From NCBI GenBank assembly GCA_003255065.1, contig QAOA01001288.1:441238-505237 (forward strand): 64,000 bases of DNA, read 5' to 3'. Each line of letters begins with the position of its first letter. The stretch's first letter is position 1. Below, in pieces: positions 59,195 to 64,000 of the stretch. The notes under the pieces were generated by a model that saw only the letters and a list, made by a program, of their open reading frames with translations, searched no databases and had not been told where the DNA came from. The position numbers were made by a program, and so were the translations under genes. The stretch is from Cercis canadensis (Eukaryota; Streptophyta; Magnoliopsida; Fabales; Fabaceae).

Positions 59195-61865
59195 ATGAAG
59201 GATCTATTATATAAATCTCCCAACTCGTGCCCCTTTGCTCACTCCACTTATCGCCGCTTACGTGTGGCCGATATCCTTTCTGCTGAGGTAGACGACGACG
59301 GCGACGGCGGCGATTGCATTAGAGAACCCAGCATGGATGCAGTCGGAGAAAGACGGCTACAGAGAGGTCACTCTGCTGCTATTCGCTGCTATTCACCTCG
59401 CCGGATAGTAGCTCGGTTGTTAGCGGTGCTGAGACCGGCCAAGGCGCAGAAAATTCTGGAAAAGACGCAGAACGATACTATATCCTTGTCTACAAGCCGT
59501 TCGATGAGTGGATTGAACGGTCATGAGGAGTCAGGTAAGAAGCCTGGGTTATTTGTGTTTAATTTTAGGGTCGTATTTTTCAGATTTCTTTGAATTGCAA
59601 TTATTTTAGGTATGTGCTCACCGTCAGAAATCAACGACCCTAGCAAACTCTGCTCGTAAATGCTGCTTCACCAGTATCTTGACTGAATAATTTAAAATTT
59701 CTCCAAGTTGAATACACTGACCCGGGATGTTACTAGTTATAGCCCGTGTCATTTTGGCTTGCCTTTGATTGCGAAAACTACTTATTCATAGATTGTAAAA
59801 AGTTGAATAGATTATAATTCTTTGCCCTGCAATTGCTGAATAACTTAAGGCGAAGATTCCGTGTACATGAATCATCCAATGCTCAAATGTAGTATTTTTC
59901 CTCTTTGGAATGAAATCCAAAATTGTTTAACCCCTTTTGTTGGTTTATTCCTTTCTTTACCACCTGACTTCTGCTTCTCCTATTTTTTTTTTCTTTGTTG
60001 TGTTTTATTTTATCCCATCTATGTGGTTAACTTTATGTTGTTAACGTTCTGCAGGACAGTATAGAAATGATACATCTTTTAAGTTGGGAGTTAGTTGTGG
60101 TTTGTTATATCTGATTGCAGCAAGTAAAAATGAGCTCGCCAAGATGGTTGAATTGCGGGAAGAAATGGAGATGCTCCTTCAAAACGCGAGAGAGGAACTG
60201 CAAAGGAAAGATGCATTTCTTAAGCCATTGAAACCGAGTGATACTCTTGCCTCTTCCATCACGGATATCCAAGAAGTTTCCAGCTCTAATAGCCATCTAT
60301 CAGCTCAATCACAAAAACCATATGTTCAACCAGAGTCAGAAAGCAAGATGGTTCATAACCATTTTCTACAGTATATAATAAGCGACCAAGATGAATGTGT
60401 GGAAAAAATAAATGAACTCGAGGCAGAACTTCAAGTTGAGTTAGAAAGGTTGCAGCTGCATTTGGATAGAGAAACTACACTCCAACATACACAAGAAGGA
60501 AGAATCAAGGTAGAAGATCTTATATTGCGGTTTCCCATGGTTACTTTTTCATTTTATTTTATATGTGACTGACAACTTTATATAAGCAAATTAAAGAATT
60601 ATGTCAATTAGATCTCTTAAATCTACTTCATCTAATTATGTCTGACTTTGACAGACATATCAATCAATTATTCTGAATTCTTCCGTTCAGGAAACTATAA
60701 TGTGGTTAATCCATTCTGACATGAGTTGCAACCATTATAATATTTTTCACTTTTGTGGATTTCACTTCATAAGCTTCTTTCTTTGTGTTTTTTTTATGTC
60801 AGCTATATGAGTTTCATGCCACTCAAGCTTTGGCCCATGCTCATGAATCTTTTCCACGGAGAGAATCCATATTTGAATTTGCCCCTCATTAACATGTCCT
60901 TATAATTGACCAGTCTTCTGATTTAGAAATGGGGAAAAAAAAAAAGCAAGTTCCTTATTTCTTTCTGGGACTTTATCTGCATCAAGATTGGGGTGATTCC
61001 AGTGAAAGATTCATTTTTTACTTCCCTTATTTAATTATTTTCATTATATTTGTTATTGCATAAACTGTTATAATAACTTACAGATATTCTGAGATTTCAA
61101 AGGATTCTTCAATCTTAAAATAATTGCTGGTGCAAGAATTTAGCTATAAGCATCACCAGAAAGTATGAAGTTACATTATGTCCGAATTCTTTGACACAGT
61201 TTTCTAACTTTGATGTTAACGTGAGCTTTTCAAATATTATTGCAATCGGGGTAGCTCTTAGACTCCTCAAATTATTAGAAAGGCAGCATCCGGAGGAAAT
61301 TTGATATGTCCTTTTGATACCAGGTGTTTCTAGAAAAGGCTACATTTGGTCGATGCAAATTACATTTTAATTTCATTGCTTTACGAATATGCTGCGTTTT
61401 CTTTTCTACTCAAGTTGTTTCTTCTAGTTGCTTTGCTTATTGCTAGTAAAATGATCTTCACTATCTCATTATATGTTTGTTCAGTTCTTGGTTTTCGGTA
61501 CTATTCCTGAATGGCTCGAAATTCAAAATGTAAATTGGCAGGTGACAATTGAGGACTCTCGTCCAAGCAGCGATGGTATGAGTTTTGATGAAATAATTGA
61601 CCCTCAAGAAGTAAGCACTGAATTGTGCTTTGGAGTTCCTCCAGTTGAACTAGAGAGGAGGTTGCATGAACTACTTGAAGCAAGACAGCAAGGACGGATA
61701 GCAGAGCTGGAGTCTGCTTTAGAATGTACCAGACAGAAGCTTATTCAGAAAGAAGTAGAGGTTACTTGGTGGAAAGACACTGCACGACTTATCTCACTGC
61801 ATGTTCCAGAAACCTCAAGGTTTACTTTCCGACTTGATCCTGAAACTGCTTTAAAATTGAAGTGA
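59195..61865 (+). CDS. POLAR-like protein
   Basis: This is a relative of POLAR, which in Arabidopsis stomatal-lineage cells sits at the cell cortex with BASL and recruits GSK3/BIN2-type kinases before asymmetric division. Exons are 59195-59534, 60055-60509 and 61542-61865, all GT-AG and in phase, giving 372 residues. Exon 2 opens with a hydrophobic segment (FKLGVSCGLLYLIAASKNEL) followed by a coiled coil (VELREEMEMLLQN) and a second acidic helix (KINELEAELQVELERLQLHL). Exon 3 holds the family signature: ELERRLHELLEARQQGRI, then ELESALE, then WWKDTARLISLHVPE. The start Met at 59,195 is the first in-frame one after a CT-rich leader. Such genes are often mislabelled as myosin-like or even WRKY. 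Whether this copy is POLAR itself or a paralog cannot be decided here. Confidence 0.85.
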
Positions 61866-62590
61866 GCATCAATATGTGGGATAGCTTTTGAAATGTGATG
61901 TTGATCAAGCAACCAAGATTGTGTAAGTAGAAGTTTTTCTATTTTTTTGTTGTGTGTCATCTAGAGCTGTGGAAGATGATCTTCACTCCTTTGTAGCTTT
62001 GGAACAAATGGGAAATGCAATACCCAGCCAAAATAAATTATCTGTCCACTGTCTGTGTACAACTCAAGATATTTGAAGCCTTCAGGGATTTTTTGAAGTT
62101 AAGACAGATTTTGATTGTGGTGACTGTGAGCAATGGAGTGAAATTGTTTGGACAAAAACAAACATCATCTTGTTCAGACAATTTGGACGTGTTATTATTT
62201 GCTTCTCTGCTAAGATTGTTTTCGTTTTCTTAAATCATATTGAATGTTTTGGAGTTCAATTGTGAAAGTTACTCAGGCAATGCTTTTAGTTTTTATTATC
62301 ATTGGCATTACAAAACCATAGAATATCATATCATAGACGCGCTTTCTACAAATGTCAATATCGTTGAGTCATGGACTGATGGTAAAACTCATCTCACAAA
62401 AGAAAAAAAAAAAAAAAGTCATGATAAACGGTGGCAATACTGGCATTGAGGTGGGAACGGAATATCCGCCCTTGTATCTGCCGCATAATACTGACTGCGT
62501 AAGAAATGGCAACGCCCCTGGCCTAACGACTTTTAACTAGAGGTATTATAACGTTCACATAAGAATGTCTTATGTTAAAAAAAAATTATA
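61866..62590. other. Region downstream of the POLAR-like gene
   Basis: The first 400-600 bases are probably the 3' UTR. I see no other gene; the frames at 62,015-62,233 and 62,240-62,540 are short, overlapping and without motifs. Confidence 0.5.
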
Positions 62591-62592
62591 TA

Positions 62593-63065
62593 ATAAACTC
62601 ATTTTGTGTTTTAATGTATAATTAAAAATGCTTCTAAAATTAAAAAAATAAATATTTTTGTTTTAAATTTTTTTCAAAATAATTACTTGTTAAATTGTTA
62701 TGAGTTTTTATAATAATTTTTTTTAAAAGTTCTAAAAATAATTTAATAAAATAAATTAATTTTTTTAAATAATAAACTATTTACTTATTTGAATACAATT
62801 TTACTTATATATAAATATTTATAAAAACTCATTTTTTGTTTTAATATATAATTAAAAAAAACTTCTAAAATTAAAAAATAAATATTTTTGTTTTAATTTT
62901 TTTAAAAAATAATTAGTGGTTAAATTATTATGAGTTTTTATAATAATTTTTTTAAAAATTTCTATAAATAATTTAATAAAATAAATTAAAAATAAATTTT
63001 TTAAAAATAATAAATTATTTACTTATTTGAATACAATTTTATTTATATATAAATATTTATAATAA
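62593..63065. repeat. Two-copy AT-rich tandem repeat
   Basis: A unit of about 232-240 bases occurs twice in direct order. Both copies start near 'aaactcatttt..tgttttaat', continue 'cttctaaaattaaaaaa' and 'ttatgagtttttataataa', and end 'tatatataaatatttata'. Divergence is modest, so the duplication is not very recent. It is non-coding. Confidence 0.65.
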
Positions 63066-63759
63066 TTAAAAAAAACTCCAATAAACTCTAAACTATACTA
63101 TCCCAACCGAGCTCAATCCGATCAAGTGCAAATGGGCCTAAAGTAAAGGTGTGAATGAAGGAGGAGAAGGAAAGAAGCATGGCCAGACTGGGTCCCACTT
63201 AACGGTATAATTTTCTTGATGGGGTGCATTGATGCGCGAACCATTTGTCAATCTCCCAATCCCATGTCCCAGGGCCCCGGTTAATTTATTAAAATAATAT
63301 AAAACAAATAAATAAATAATTACTGTTAAAATTATTTAAAAAAATTAGTCACTTTTTTAAAGTTGAATCGAATAAATAGAACAAGTTAATTTATATAACA
63401 TTTCACTTGAAGAAAGCTACAACGAAGTAGTGGAAATGAAGTAGGCAACAACACAAATGAACACATTAAAAAGATTATAGTGTGTCACTTAAAAATATGT
63501 TAAAATGATTTCAATTCATGTAAAAATATGTTGTAATTATTTTAATATTTTTGTATGGGACACAATAAAATTCTTTAATGTTTTGGTAATATTGAAAATG
63601 ATGAAGTGTCACTTAAAAATATATTAAAATAATTCTAATGTGTCTTATTTATTTCTACTACTTTATTATAATTTTTTTTAAGTAAAATGTTATATATTTT
63701 TTAGCATGTCTTCTTTATTTTATTTAATTTTTAAAAAGTAATATATTTTCATAAATTAT
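63066..63759. other. Gene-free AT-rich stretch
   Basis: No gene is visible. The block 'gtgtcacttaaaaatat.ttaaaat' appears twice (near 63,481 and 63,606), suggesting an old internal duplication. Confidence 0.5.
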
Positions 63760-63761
63760 TT

Positions 63762-64000
63762 GGCTTAATTGTAATTTTGGTCCCCTATTTTAACCACTTG
63801 AACGTTTTGGTCCTCCTTCTTTAAAAATAAACTATTGAGTCCCTCTATATTCATAAAATGTATAAGTTTAGTCCATTTATCTTTAAGTCAAAATTCTTAA
63901 GTTTATTTCAAGTTGTAAAGTTCACTGATTCATAATCTCACAGTTCAGATTGAAGAGCTACGTCTTGTGAATATTCCCATTAAATTTCAGCTAGATCTAA
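63762..64000. repeat. Probable left end of a repeat running off the window
   Basis: The stretch 'ggcttaattgtaattttggtcccc' followed by repeats of 'tttggtcc', 'gagtccct' and 'tttagtcc' is typical of the termini of plant long-TIR MITEs. It resembles in style the element in TAF5 intron 7. The right end is outside the window, so this is a partial call. Confidence 0.35.

Overview
This window is nuclear DNA of a dicot plant. It has AT-rich intergenic sequence, many short GT-AG introns, plant-only gene families, a MIR156 hairpin, and MITE-rich spacers. The gene set and repeats look like a rosid tree such as Citrus, but that is an impression from memory and was not tested. Most of the DNA looks ordinary and I see no clearly undescribed system. 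The most unusual items are a six-fold expanded repeat inside a class II formin and a tandem MITE array containing a hybrid copy.

Layout, left to right. 1-4,890: AT-rich upstream DNA. About 4,890-5,800: a MIR156 locus on the + strand, with a TATA box and a clear miR156/miR156* stem at 5,528-5,635. 5,800-11,945: no convincing gene, with a possible LTR-like scrap near 9.6-10.0 kb. 11,946-20,597 (-): a complete 19-exon TAF5 gene (669 aa), facing a cluster of site II promoter elements. 20.9-27.9 kb: gene-poor and rich in MITEs. 28,009-29,319 (+): an intronless CIPK5/CIPK25-type kinase. 29.3-36.2 kb: gene-poor, with a promoter-like cluster near 31.7 kb that has no gene attached. 36,221-37,627 and 41,815-43,433 (+): two group IIa WRKY genes (WRKY40/18/60 type) in tandem, each with several W-boxes upstream, separated in part by an array of three TTA-flanked MITEs. 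44,539-55,377 (-): a 17-exon class II formin of about 1,909 aa (PTEN-like, C2, repeat array, FH1, FH2). 59,195-61,865 (+): a three-exon POLAR-like gene. 61.9-64.0 kb: AT-rich repeats.

The genes are independent, as usual in plants. Several touch linked biology: miR156 sets the juvenile phase, TAF5 is part of TFIID, CIPKs carry calcium signals, IIa WRKYs control defence and ABA responses, class II formins organise actin and microtubules in dividing cells, and POLAR proteins act in polarised asymmetric division.

The sequence is a draft scaffold. It holds one 97-base N gap and nine single-n positions. At least two of the single n's are flanked by near-identical copies of the same DNA, which indicates contig ends that were not merged. 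All exon boundaries were worked out by eye from splice sites, reading phase and remembered family sequences; no alignment or transcript data were available.
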